Positions 54,739 to 63,666 of a DNA stretch of 64,000 nucleotides are shown here, one piece after another. The translations under genes were made by a program, and so were the position numbers. Origin of the DNA: an uncultured Dysgonomonas sp. GTDB lineage: Bacteria; Bacteroidota; Bacteroidia; Bacteroidales; Dysgonomonadaceae. The stretch spans positions 1-64,000 of the forward strand of contig USOX01000011.1 in assembly GCA_900556485.1 (NCBI GenBank), in the 5' to 3' direction. The notes beneath the pieces are model-generated. The model had not been told where the DNA came from. It worked only from the letters and a program-made list of their open reading frames with translations, and did not search any database. The first letter of the stretch is position 1, and every line of letters begins with the position of its first letter.

Positions 54739-56251
54739 TTTGTCTTTTCTTTAAATATATCTTTTGATGGCTATCCATTAAAAACACATAAACAATAATA
54801 GAGTATGAAAGAAAGTATAATATAATCTTTAAGAAGAATACAGGCCACGATAGATCAATCGTAATGGTTTTATTGATTAGAGTTGTTAGGAGAACTAAAA
54901 TCGATATATAAATTACAGGTTTTAATAATGTACGAGTAATAAATAATAAAGGACTGAATGAGAATATTTTGGAGTAGTACCAGTTGGTAAAAAGCATATT
55001 GATGAATAGGCCCAAAGCAATACATAATGTCATTCCTATAATGCCATATTTTAAAGATAAAAAATATCCGCAAATAATAGCAAGCCCCATCGTTGATAAA
55101 GCCCAGATAGCTTTTACCTTAATTTTTCCTTTAGCTTCGAGTACCGAATTTCCAAAGCCTTGCAATAGGGGAATTGTATTTACAATCATAAATATCAATG
55201 CTATAATCCAAGCTTGATGATAGGTATTGCCTACCCAAAGAGTTATAAACTCTTTACCGAAGAGAAAGAATACACTGAGGATAAAGAATAATATATAGCT
55301 ATTAATCTTCGCTATTTGTACCATTGTTTCGAAGATGTCCGAATTAGTTTTATTTGTTACCATCGCTGTAGCCTTGGGTAAAAGCAAACCATTGATGGCA
55401 TTGGCAAATGTTCCATAGTATGAGCCTAGCATAATCCCTATGCCATATACACCTACAGCTATAGTGTTAGCATTCATGCCGAGAATTATTTGTCCCGACT
55501 GCCACTGAAATTGTTGTATGATAGCGAAGATAAATATCCAAAAAGAGTAATTCAATACTTCTCTTAGTAAGGTTTTATCAAATTTGGAGAGTGTAAACTT
55601 TATCTTTATAGTCTTGCTTGTATATATATAGGTTATTACTATAAAAAGGAGGTTGACTATTGTGTCGACTACTACAAGGGATATACAATCGCCTCCTAAA
55701 AGCAGTATGCAGATAACTAATGTACTTCGGAAAAGATATTTGACAATATTTATAGTTCGTGTGAAGACAAAGCGTTCATATCCATTACATATTGCAATAA
55801 AAGAACCTCCCGGGATTGTAATAGCGAGATTTAATATTAAAAGAGCCACCATGATCTTTCCTTTATAAAGCTCTATAGGTGTCAAAGATTTTGAGAATAA
55901 TCCATCTATATTGATGTACAATAGAAAACCAATGAATATGACAATAATGGCAATGATAAGATATGTGGTCATTATTGTCGCCAAGAAAGAACTTTCCCCA
56001 TCTTTCTCCTTTGTCGATCTATATTTTGCTATATATCTAATGATGGTATTATTGAGTCCGAAGTCCATTAGATACAGATATGAGACGAAAGAGCCTGTCA
56101 GAACATATAGCCCATATTCAGAATCGCCCAAATTGCGGATAATGAATGGTGTCAGTATCAGTCCTAATATGGCAGTAATAAATATATTGACATAGGATAA
56201 AAGCGCTCCATATTTAATTTGCTTAGTATCTGTAGTTTTTTCTATATCCAT
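54719..56251 (-). CDS. wzx: Wzx-type oligosaccharide flippase
   Basis: The 510-residue membrane protein has about 12-14 helices. The N-terminal [35 protein letters not shown] is the signature of the polysaccharide_synt/MVF-type flippases. It moves lipid-linked repeat units across the inner membrane, complementing the EpsG-like polymerase and Wza/Wzc. It starts the upstream transcript of the EPS region, and its promoter would lie within 56252-56519. Confidence 0.88.
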   Translation of the reverse strand: MDIEKTTDTKQIKYGALLSYVNIFITAILGLILTPFIIRNLGDSEYGLYVLTGSFVSYLYLMDFGLNNTIIRYIAKYRSTKEKDGESSFLATIMTTYLIIAIIVIFIGFLLYINIDGLFSKSLTPIELYKGKIMVALLILNLAITIPGGSFIAICNGYERFVFTRTINIVKYLFRSTLVICILLLGGDCISLVVVDTIVNLLFIVITYIYTSKTIKIKFTLSKFDKTLLREVLNYSFWIFIFAIIQQFQWQSGQIILGMNANTIAVGVYGIGIMLGSYYGTFANAINGLLLPKATAMVTNKTNSDIFETMVQIAKINSYILFFILSVFFLFGKEFITLWVGNTYHQAWIIALIFMIVNTIPLLQGFGNSVLEAKGKIKVKAIWALSTMGLAIICGYFLSLKYGIIGMTLCIALGLFINMLFTNWYYSKIFSFSPLLFITRTLLKPVIYISILVLLTTLINKTITIDLSWPVFFLKIILYFLSYSIIVYVFLMDSHQKIYLKKRQNEQHII

Positions 56252-56519
56252 TTATGGTCTATGTTTGGTCTTATTTTGTCTTGTATGAAAAGTATATTAA
56301 CAAAAGAAGTTAATAGATTGATGCTTTTTGTCTATATGAGTCTTCTTTAGAAAGAACAATTCTTTGTAATAATACTAAATATCATAAAAATAGATAGCAG
56401 AGAAGTAATTATTTGGGGCATTATCTTCTCATTGTTACAGAAATATTTGTGTAAAGGTAAATATATTTTGATATTTTCATAATATTAATTAAAATAAATG
56501 TGTAAAGGGTATAAATAAA

Positions 56520-56550
56520 AAAGCGTGCAATCTATTGATTTACACGCTTT
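56520..56550 (-). terminator. tRNA-Lys terminator
   Basis: AAGCGTG (56521-56527) and CACGCTT (56543-56549) pair, with flanking A-T pairs. The minus strand then enters a T-rich run at 56519-56511. It lies 16 bases after the tRNA 3' end. Confidence 0.75.
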
Positions 56551-56565
56551 GTTTATTTCTAGAAG

Positions 56566-56638
56566 TGACCCCGGAGAGGCTCGAACTCTCGACCCACTGA
56601 TTAAGAGTCAGTTGCTCTACCAACTGAGCTACGGAGTC
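56566..56638 (-). tRNA. tRNA-Lys (anticodon CUU)
   Basis: The 73-base minus-strand cloverleaf has acceptor arms GACTCCG and CGGGGTC (one T-G pair) and discriminator A. The D arm is AGCTCAGTTGGTAGAGCA and the anticodon loop CTCTTAA lies between ACTGA and TCAGT. The T loop is TTCGAGC. The anticodon CTT reads AAG. CCA is not encoded. Confidence 0.97.
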
Positions 56639-56651
56639 ATTTTTACAGATG

Positions 56652-56659
56652 CAAAAGTA
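56652..56659 (-). promoter_or_regulatory. tRNA-Lys -7 promoter element
   Basis: The minus strand reads TACTTTTG, an exact TAnnTTTG match, 13 bases before the tRNA 5' end. This is the expected spacing for a tRNA transcript start. Confidence 0.6.
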
Positions 56660-56711
56660 TAATAATTATTCTTTTTAAGGAAATTTTTCGGAGAGAAACT
56701 ACCAAAAGAAT

Positions 56712-56719
56712 TACTTTTG
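56712..56719 (+). promoter_or_regulatory. queC -7 promoter element
   Basis: TACTTTTG matches TAnnTTTG, 64 bases upstream of queC. It is divergent from the tRNA-Lys promoter. Confidence 0.5.
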
Positions 56720-56783
56720 TAACCGAGAAGGAATTCTTTCTCCGTGTACCTTAGGATTAACCACGTAAAAAACAAAGTAATTT

Positions 56784-57443
56784 ATGAATATCAAAGAATC
56801 AGCATTGGTCCTTTTTTCCGGTGGACAAGACTCCACAACATGCCTCTATTGGACACTCAAGAATTTCTCATCAGTGCGAACTCTGTGCTTTACATACGGA
56901 CAACGTCACTCCAAGGAAGTCGAAGTAGCTCAAAGTATAGCCGAAAAAGCCAATGTCCCTTTCCAATTATTAGATGCTTCAATAATCAGCCAACTATCTG
57001 TAAATTCGTTAACTAATACAGATCTGGTAATGGATGAAGAGAAGCCGTCCGACTCATATCCCAATACCTTTGTCCCGGGGCGGAACTTGCTATTCCTTAC
57101 TTTTGCAGCCGTAATAGCCCGTTCGCATGGAATTCGTCATATTGTAACAGGTGTTTCCGAAGCTGATTATAGCGGTTATCCCGATTGTCGTGATACATTT
57201 ATTCTATCTGCAAATGCCGCTATCAATCTGGCAATGGATGAACATTTTCATGTACATACTCCATTGATGTGGAGGGACAAAACTGCTGTATGGCAATTAG
57301 CCGATGAGTTAGGAGTGTTCAACATTGTGAGAGAACAAACCCTTACCTGCTATAATGGCGTTATTGCTGAAGGATGTGGACAATGCCCGGCATGTAAACT
57401 TCGAAAACAAGGATTGGATAACTATTTAAAAATAAGGAAATAA
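56784..57443 (+). CDS. queC: 7-cyano-7-deazaguanine synthase
   Basis: The 219-residue protein has the ATP-pyrophosphatase loop [12 protein letters not shown] (about 8-19) and the QueC motifs [14 protein letters not shown] and [12 protein letters not shown]. The C-terminal zinc site is [20 protein letters not shown]. It converts carboxydeazaguanine to preQ0 in queuosine biosynthesis, in the cytosol. It is separated by two bases from queF, the next enzyme in the path. No queD or queE is in the window. Confidence 0.97.
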   Translation: MNIKESALVLFSGGQDSTTCLYWTLKNFSSVRTLCFTYGQRHSKEVEVAQSIAEKANVPFQLLDASIISQLSVNSLTNTDLVMDEEKPSDSYPNTFVPGRNLLFLTFAAVIARSHGIRHIVTGVSEADYSGYPDCRDTFILSANAAINLAMDEHFHVHTPLMWRDKTAVWQLADELGVFNIVREQTLTCYNGVIAEGCGQCPACKLRKQGLDNYLKIRK

Positions 57444-57445
57444 TT

Positions 57446-57913
57446 ATGTCAATAGAAGGATTAAGCCATTTAGGCGGAAAAACAGAATACAAAGACGATT
57501 ATGCACCCGAAGTACTGGAAGCTTTCGAAAATAAGCATCAGGGAAATGATTACTGGGTGACGTTCAACTGTCCCGAATTTACTAGTTTGTGCCCAATTAC
57601 AGGACAGCCCGATTTTGCAACAATACATATAAACTATCTACCGGACGTAAAAATGGTAGAAAGCAAAAGCTTGAAACTCTATTTATTTAGTTTCCGTAAT
57701 CATGGAGCTTTTCACGAAGACTGTGTCAATATAATAATGAAGGACTTAATAAAACTAATGGATCCTAAATATATTGAAGTAGTCGGCATATTCACTCCGC
57801 GTGGAGGCATCAGTATATATCCATATTGTAATTATGGACGTCCTGATACAGAGTATGAGAAACTGGCACAAAAGAGACTTAGTAAACATAACCCTTTACA
57901 ACTCTACAAATAA
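57446..57913 (+). CDS. queF: NADPH-dependent 7-cyano-7-deazaguanine reductase
   Basis: The 155-residue protein is a type I (single-domain) Que[22 protein letters not shown] contains the catalytic Cys within the CPITGQPD motif. The NADPH-binding [21 protein letters not shown] block matches the family. It reduces preQ0 to preQ1. It is co-transcribed with queC. Confidence 0.97.
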   Translation: MSIEGLSHLGGKTEYKDDYAPEVLEAFENKHQGNDYWVTFNCPEFTSLCPITGQPDFATIHINYLPDVKMVESKSLKLYLFSFRNHGAFHEDCVNIIMKDLIKLMDPKYIEVVGIFTPRGGISIYPYCNYGRPDTEYEKLAQKRLSKHNPLQLYK

Positions 57914-58002
57914 TACTCAATAAGATTAAGACTTTGTAAAAAGTGACAAAGTAGAGTAATATATAAATAAATTAGATTGTTTATAATCAAGCTCTTTATT
58001 TG

Positions 58003-58093
58003 AAAAAGTGACAAAAGTGACACTTTTTCTATACTTTTTCAATGTAACTTTTTACTTATATAACACGCTTGTTACTTACACAATATAGATAAA
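58003..58093 (+). repeat. Recurrent intergenic element, copy 3
   Basis: The 26 bases at 58003-58028 are identical to 15189-15214 and contain GTGACAAAAGTGACAC at 58008-58023. ATAACACGCTTG at 58060-58071 is shared with copy 2, and TATAGATAAA is at 58084-58093. The order and spacing match the other copies. Confidence 0.65.
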
Positions 58094-58307
58094 GTTGTAA
58101 CAATAATTTTACACTATATCTATATATGAAACATCTTCTGATTTTGACCTTATTTGATCAATGAAGTGTAATTTTGATGTCATAAAAGTCTGTTTTTAGC
58201 TTTTACTCTTTGCTCAAACTGTCTAAATGATAAAAATAGACACTATTAGTATCACATAAAGCCAATTTAAAATACTTTATGAAATTTACCTTTCAAGCTT
58301 TTATTCT

Positions 58308-58315
58308 TACTTTTG
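58308..58315 (+). promoter_or_regulatory. Candidate -7 promoter of sulfatase gene
   Basis: TACTTTTG is an exact TAnnTTTG match, 89 bases before the sulfatase start. Confidence 0.4.
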
Positions 58316-58404
58316 TCATCAGCCTTTTTATAAGTAACTTACTACATAAAAAAGACAATATCTAATATCAATAAACATAAAATCAGTATTAAAAACGAAA
58401 AGAA

Positions 58405-59745
58405 ATGCTATCCCAATCTAAAAAAGTAGTCTTTACGCTTGGAGGTATTTTAGTTGCCAATGCACTATATTCTCAGGACTCTAAGCCAAATGTTATAGTA
58501 ATTTATACCGACGATCAAGGTACATTGGATATGGGGTGTTATGGAGCTTCGGATCTATACACACCACATATGGACAATTTAGCTGCTAATGGCGTGCGGT
58601 TTTCTCAGTTTTATGGAGCACCGGTAAGTTCTGTCTCAAGAGCATCTCTCTTGACGGGACAATATGCGAAACGTGCAGGCTTGACAGATAATGCCGGAAC
58701 TAGCGGATTACCTTTAGATAGAGAAACTATTGCAGAAAGAATGAAAGCTAATGGCTATGCTACAGCTCTTATTGGAAAATGGCATTTAGGTAGTGATATA
58801 AAGAATGGCCCAAATGCGCAAGGCTTTGACTATTTCTGGGGCTTTAGAGGTGGATGTATCGACAATTATTCTCACTTCTTCTATTGGGCAGGTCCAAACA
58901 AACATGATCTTTGGGAGAACGAAAGAGAGATTTACAGGCCTGGCTCTCTTTTTATAGATGCAAGTTTGGAAAAGATGAAAGATTTCATTGTTGATAAGAA
59001 GAACGATCCATTCTTTGTCTATTGGGCTGTAAATATGCCTCACTATCCATTGCAACCAAAAGGTAAATGGTTGGAGTACTATTCGTCATTACCCGAGCCT
59101 CGTAGAATGTATGCGGCCTTTATGTCAACATTGGATGAATATGTTGGAGATATGTATACATTCCTGAAATCAGAATCATTATTAGATAATACAATTATCA
59201 TTTTCCAATCCGATAATGGTCATAGCACAGAACAACGTAACTTCTGGGGTGGAGGATATTCCGGTGATTACAGATCAGCTAAATTCTCTATGTTCGAAGG
59301 TGGAATACGTGTTCCTGCAATTATTAGTTGGCCGGCAAAATTGCCAAAAGGTGAAGTTCGCGATCAGATTGCTATGAATATAGACTGGTTTCCTACCATC
59401 GCTGAACTCTGCGGTTTGTCGACACAAGGTATGGAAGTTGACGGAAAAAGCCTGTTGCCTATCATATATGACAATAATGTAAAAGTGCTTCACGACGAAT
59501 TACACTTCGATTATGGTAAACAATGGGCTGTAAGAAGCGGAGATTGGAAACTGATTGCTAACCCCGTTGATGTAAATATAGGTGCACCCGAAAAGCGGAT
59601 TATTCTTGATGATGATTTCTTCTTGGCAAATATGGCTATAGACAGAACTGAAAAAGAGAATCTTAAGGATAAGTATCCTCAAAAGGTTGAAGAACTGAAA
59701 CAAATGCGTAAGAAGTTCGAAGACTCTTTACCTAAAAAGAAATAA
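58405..59745 (+). CDS. Sulfatase, serine-type with variant active-site motif
   Basis: The 446-residue exported protein has a signal peptide ending near LYSQ. Metal ligands are seen in VIYTDDQG (Asp36, Asp37) and FQSDNGHS. The formylglycine motif region reads S75-S-V-S-R79-ASLLTG, where the canonical pattern is C/S-x-P/A-x-R. Serine at the nucleophile position implies activation by an anaerobic sulfatase-maturating enzyme, and Val replaces the usual Pro/Ala. No maturase gene is in the window. The substrate is probably a sulfated glycan; regioselectivity cannot be read from sequence. Confidence 0.87.
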   Translation: MLSQSKKVVFTLGGILVANALYSQDSKPNVIVIYTDDQGTLDMGCYGASDLYTPHMDNLAANGVRFSQFYGAPVSSVSRASLLTGQYAKRAGLTDNAGTSGLPLDRETIAERMKANGYATALIGKWHLGSDIKNGPNAQGFDYFWGFRGGCIDNYSHFFYWAGPNKHDLWENEREIYRPGSLFIDASLEKMKDFIVDKKNDPFFVYWAVNMPHYPLQPKGKWLEYYSSLPEPRRMYAAFMSTLDEYVGDMYTFLKSESLLDNTIIIFQSDNGHSTEQRNFWGGGYSGDYRSAKFSMFEGGIRVPAIISWPAKLPKGEVRDQIAMNIDWFPTIAELCGLSTQGMEVDGKSLLPIIYDNNVKVLHDELHFDYGKQWAVRSGDWKLIANPVDVNIGAPEKRIILDDDFFLANMAIDRTEKENLKDKYPQKVEELKQMRKKFEDSLPKKK

Positions 59746-59770
59746 TTTGACTTTATTATAAAAATATATT

Positions 59771-59815
59771 AAAAGAGAGAGCCTCTAATCTACCCGATTT
59801 TAGGCTTTCTCTTTT
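59771..59815. terminator. Bidirectional terminator between sulfatase and MATE genes
   Basis: Arms 59771-59784 and 59802-59815 form a 14-bp stem with one mismatch. The arms end in A- and T-runs, allowing use on both strands. The downstream arm lies within the last codons of the MATE gene. Confidence 0.7.
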
Positions 59816-61163
59816 CTATTCTTTTATAGACTATTGCAAACCATGTAGGCAATATAATACCCTTACATACAGTAGATATCGCAATAGCCCACCATACTCC
59901 GACAATACCCATCTGGCTGGCAAGGTAATAAGCAAGAGGTATTCGCAGGGCATTAAATGTAATACTGATAACAGCAGGCTCTATTGTCCGCCCTATACCA
60001 TTAAACATACCTTGGGTGGTAAGCTCAAACATCATAAATATCTGAACTAAGCCCATTACAAATAGATATTCAGCCCCTGCTCTCATGGCATTTTCTTCAG
60101 GAACAATAATCCCGAATATCTGAGCGCCAAACAAGACAAAACAAATACTGACTATCACACCCAAAGTTAGCATCACCCTTATAGTATAGATATATGCCTT
60201 TTTCCCCCTATCAATTTTATTGGCTGCATAGTTTTGTGCAACAAAAGCACTAAGAGCAGTAGAAAAACCTTGAGATGTGTTCCATGTCACAGCTTCTATT
60301 TGTCCACCTGTAGTCTGCGACATTAACCCAAGGTGTCCTCCATACATTGAAGCTACTCTTGCCAGATTCATATTGATAATAGCATAGAGTGAATTCATTA
60401 TCGAAACCGGAGTCCCCAAAAAGAATATCCTTTTTAGGTATATGGCTTTAGGTTTTACAAAGAATGAGAAATTACCCAAAATCTTATTCCCGAATTTTAT
60501 TTGATAGAAAAACAATGAGAATACAAACAGCTGTGCAGCAACAGTACCTACTGCCGCCCCATGCAATCCCATCCCCATTGTAAACATCAGGATAGGATCA
60601 AGCACCATATTCAGTATCAATCCGGCCGCGTTATTTCTGAAAGGGACAATGCTTCTCCCTGCTCCGTTATATATCCCGGTGAAATTGTAGGATAGAAACT
60701 GAAAAGGAAGGCTGATGGTAAGTATTCTCAGATATAATACAGCATCAGCAGTAATGTCAGCCTCCAGTTTGAAAAACGAGAGGATAGGATTTGCAAATAT
60801 AAATAGGATAGAAATCCATATGACTGCCAGACAAATGGAAGTCGTGGTAGAATGAGAGGCATATATAGCAGCTCTCTTCATTTTCTTAGCTCCAATAGAT
60901 TGGCCTACAGCCACTTCTGAACCTATCATTGCCAGATAAGCGACAGATGCTGTAAGCCATAATAGCATGCCAATAGCACCTATTGCAGCCTCCGATTTGG
61001 TGGCTATTTCTGGATGTGATGTTGTACCCAATCTACCTACCCACGACATAGCCATTAAGGTATATGCCATTTGTAAGAAACTTGTGCCCATTAAGGGAAG
61101 TGCAAGACGAATAAGGGTAGGGAAGATCTTTCCCTCTGTGAGATTGTGAATACCTGTTTTCAT
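59790..61163 (-). CDS. MATE family efflux transporter
   Basis: The 457-residue membrane protein has 12 helices in two related halves. The N-terminus reads PTLIRLALPLMGTSFLQMAYTLMAMSWVGRLGT, and the second half holds AFVAQNYAANKIDRGKKA and TQGMFNGIGRTIEPA. These are typical MatE domain motifs. It exports drugs or metabolites in exchange for Na+ or H+. It lies 21 bases after the YihY gene and is probably co-transcribed with it. Confidence 0.92.
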   Translation of the reverse strand: MKTGIHNLTEGKIFPTLIRLALPLMGTSFLQMAYTLMAMSWVGRLGTTSHPEIATKSEAAIGAIGMLLWLTASVAYLAMIGSEVAVGQSIGAKKMKRAAIYASHSTTTSICLAVIWISILFIFANPILSFFKLEADITADAVLYLRILTISLPFQFLSYNFTGIYNGAGRSIVPFRNNAAGLILNMVLDPILMFTMGMGLHGAAVGTVAAQLFVFSLFFYQIKFGNKILGNFSFFVKPKAIYLKRIFFLGTPVSIMNSLYAIINMNLARVASMYGGHLGLMSQTTGGQIEAVTWNTSQGFSTALSAFVAQNYAANKIDRGKKAYIYTIRVMLTLGVIVSICFVLFGAQIFGIIVPEENAMRAGAEYLFVMGLVQIFMMFELTTQGMFNGIGRTIEPAVISITFNALRIPLAYYLASQMGIVGVWWAIAISTVCKGIILPTWFAIVYKRIEKRKPKIG

Positions 61164-61184
61164 TTATGTTTCTGTGCCGTTTCT

Positions 61185-62504
61185 TTACAGGTTTTTCAGG
61201 AGCTCTTTACCAATACCTTGTTCGGTTAGTTCTCTCATTTCAATTATGGTTTCCCATTCACTCTGAAATTGAATATCTGTATCTATCATAAAATCTTCGG
61301 AACCATGACGGTCTATTCTTTCAAACATGTAGCTGACTGTTATATGCCCGATATCTATAGCCGGAACATATGCCGGAACAAGATTATCCTCCGATGGTGT
61401 TTCTACAATAAGTCCTACATCCTGAAGATGATACAATATATCTGTAGTAAGTTTTGTCGGTATTTTGTAATGTTCCGATAACTCGTCGGCAGTATACGGA
61501 GTCGATCCTTTTTCAAAGCGCTTTACTATCAAAGTCATTATCAGCAGCGTTATAAAGTCCTTAAATCGGCGGCTAATATTGGATGTCTCATGCTCAAAAC
61601 TATATTTATTCACATTCTGGAAAGCAAAAGACAATTGCACCCCAAACAAAACAAAGAACCATGTTAACTGTAACCATAATAACAACAGGGGCAAAGCTGC
61701 AAAACTACCATAAATAGCATTATATTTCGATATCCATATTTGTCCATTAATATAGAGTGTTTGGAATACTTGGAAAGCGACACCCGTAAATATACCTCCC
61801 AGTAATGCACTTCTGAACTTGACTTTTGTATTTGGAATATATACATATAATATGGTGAACAAGAGTATTGTGATCAGGAATGGAATAACCTTCATTAAAG
61901 GTGTTATTACCAATCCTAAAAGGTATTGTTGTTCGGCTGTTGTATTTAATAGTACGGTTATCCCCGCATTACAGATAAGAAAGACAGGCGCAATAATAAT
62001 AAGGGCAAGATAATCAGTAAACATACGGAAATATGTACGCCCTTTTTTTACCTGCCATATTGTATTAAAATTATCTTCAATAGTAGACAATAGGTTTATT
62101 ACAGTGTACAACAACAGTATGATACCTATACCTAAAAATATTCCGCCTTGTGCATATTGAATCGAAGTATCAATAAAGGCTGTAGCTTTATTCAGCATCT
62201 CTTCCTGTCCCGAAAAATAGGAAAAAAGCTGGCTCTTTACTATCTTTTCGAATCCGAAACCACTTGCTATAGCAAACAATACAGCTAATAATGGAACCAA
62301 TGATAATAATGTACTGTAAGTAAGGGCAGATGCACGTGTAAATAGCTGCTCTCCATTAATGTTGCGAATAGCTAAAATAAAAGCCTTAACAATATTATAG
62401 AAGCTTATCTTTCGCGACGATTTATCTTTCTTATTAATTCGCCATATATCGTATGATAAGAATCTTATTGTCTTGGTAACAAATGCTTTTATTTTCTCAA
62501 TCAT
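61185..62504 (-). CDS. YihY/BrkB family membrane protein with winged-helix tail
   Basis: The 439-residue protein has a YihY domain (about 40-300) with six helices and the motifs ASALTYSTLLSLVPLLAVLFAIASGFG and YNAIYGSFAALPLLLLWLQLTWFFVLFGVQLSFAF. A C-terminal region (about 330-439) has a winged-helix-like segment (TADELSEHYKIPTKLTTDILYHLQDVGLI). The family was once mis-annotated as ribonuclease BN; its true function is unclear. The first gene of a two-gene minus operon with the MATE exporter. Confidence 0.88.
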   Translation of the reverse strand: MIEKIKAFVTKTIRFLSYDIWRINKKDKSSRKISFYNIVKAFILAIRNINGEQLFTRASALTYSTLLSLVPLLAVLFAIASGFGFEKIVKSQLFSYFSGQEEMLNKATAFIDTSIQYAQGGIFLGIGIILLLYTVINLLSTIEDNFNTIWQVKKGRTYFRMFTDYLALIIIAPVFLICNAGITVLLNTTAEQQYLLGLVITPLMKVIPFLITILLFTILYVYIPNTKVKFRSALLGGIFTGVAFQVFQTLYINGQIWISKYNAIYGSFAALPLLLLWLQLTWFFVLFGVQLSFAFQNVNKYSFEHETSNISRRFKDFITLLIMTLIVKRFEKGSTPYTADELSEHYKIPTKLTTDILYHLQDVGLIVETPSEDNLVPAYVPAIDIGHITVSYMFERIDRHGSEDFMIDTDIQFQSEWETIIEMRELTEQGIGKELLKNL

Positions 62505-62607
62505 ATATTCAATTCTTTACTGTTGATATAAGACTTAAACAAATTTTAAACAAAGATAGTTTGTTATTTGCAAGCTTGAACTACTAAAAAACGATTATCT
62601 TAAAAAA

Positions 62608-62686
62608 TGACACAAACGACACACTTTTTTTACTGTTTTGAAAAAAGTATTTTCTGTGTCCTTTTTGCTTTTTCTGTATAGATAAA
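62608..62686 (+). repeat. Recurrent intergenic element, copy 4 (degenerate)
   Basis: TGACACAAACGACAC (62608-62622) matches 12 of 15 bases of the core in the other copies and is followed by ACTTTTTT. TATAGATAAA is at 62677-62686. It lies between the divergent YihY and AraC-type genes. Confidence 0.5.
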
Positions 62687-62738
62687 GTATATTTCATAAA
62701 TGTCCTTTTTTTACACCACCATTCTAAAGAATAACTTT

Positions 62739-62746
62739 TACATTTG
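62739..62746 (+). promoter_or_regulatory. Candidate -7 promoter of AraC-type gene
   Basis: TACATTTG matches TAnnTTTG, 44 bases upstream of the AraC-type start. Confidence 0.45.
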
Positions 62747-62790
62747 ACAAAGCAAATACCTTTTAATGAAATCTTGAAACATAAGTTTAT

Positions 62791-63615
62791 ATGGAGAGCT
62801 TTCAGATCATATATCCGTCTTCGTTGCTCACTCCTTATGTAAAGCAATATTGGTTCCTGTCAGTAGATAATATCGAGCGGGGAATACAGCGAATGATTCC
62901 TTCAGGTAGTGCTTATCTTGTTTTTAATAGAGGACAAACAATTTACTCTTCTGGGAACGATTGTATGTCCTTCGGAGGCTACTTAGCCGGACAAAGAACT
63001 GCCTTTATTGATATTTATTTTGGTAAACTCGACCTGATCATGGTTATATTCCAACCAATAGCAGCCAGAATTTTTTTTAATATTCCTATAGATGAACTGG
63101 AAGAGAAAAATATCGAAATTAGTTTGTTGGGTGATTCCTTGCTTAAGGAACTGAATGAACGTTTAAAAAATGAGTATAATAATATCGAATGTATACATCT
63201 GATCGAACAATTTTTTTTTAAACGCTTACATCTGTTTAATGACTACAATTATAAAAGGTTAGCCACCGCTATACAAGATTTTCAAAAAGGAGAATCTGAT
63301 ATACCAAGATTAGCCGACTCCACATGTCTTGGCTATAAACAATTCAAGCGTATTTTTGCCGAATATGCAGGGATCAATCCTAAAAGCTTTATTCAGATAA
63401 ATCGTTTCTCCAAAGCTCTATATTATCTTCAATCGCAACCTCTGTTAAGCTTAAACGATTTGGCTTATAAATGTGGTTATTACGATAAGTCTCACTTAAT
63501 TAAAGATATAAAACAGTATTCTGGGTATACGCCTCGTGAGTTCCTACAGATTTCCGATCCCTATTCCGAATATAAATCTTTATTCCAAACATTCTTTGTC
63601 GAATTAAAACAATAG
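62791..63615 (+). CDS. AraC family transcriptional regulator (DUF6597-type sensor)
   Basis: The 274-residue protein has an N-terminal DUF6597-like domain (about 1-120, IIYPSSLLTPYVKQYWFL ... GGYLAGQRT). A C-terminal AraC double helix-turn-helix (about 160-258) includes LADSTCLGYKQFKRIFAEYAGINPKSFIQINRF and LNDLAYKCGYYDKSHLIKDIKQYSGYTPREF. It binds DNA in response to an unknown signal. It is followed at 51 bases by a PanE-like gene, its likely target or partner. Confidence 0.9.
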   Translation: MESFQIIYPSSLLTPYVKQYWFLSVDNIERGIQRMIPSGSAYLVFNRGQTIYSSGNDCMSFGGYLAGQRTAFIDIYFGKLDLIMVIFQPIAARIFFNIPIDELEEKNIEISLLGDSLLKELNERLKNEYNNIECIHLIEQFFFKRLHLFNDYNYKRLATAIQDFQKGESDIPRLADSTCLGYKQFKRIFAEYAGINPKSFIQINRFSKALYYLQSQPLLSLNDLAYKCGYYDKSHLIKDIKQYSGYTPREFLQISDPYSEYKSLFQTFFVELKQ

Positions 63616-63666
63616 TATATATACTTTGTAACACTAGTATTCATCTAATCTTATTACTGCTTATTT

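Larger units (their letters stand above)
57914..58404. other. Intergenic region with repeat and sulfatase promoter
   Basis: About 490 bases without a supported gene. It contains a half copy of the recurrent element (AAAAAGTGACAAAG at about 57938-57951), the full copy at 58003-58093 and a TAnnTTTG element at 58308-58315. A 28-codon hydrophobic frame at 58279-58365 overlaps that promoter element and is probably not a gene. Confidence 0.5.

Noticed and set aside
58279..58365. 28-codon frame for a hydrophobic peptide upstream of the sulfatase gene
   Set aside because: A TAnnTTTG promoter element lies within it, and a single hydrophobic stretch of this length is easily found by chance in AT-rich DNA.
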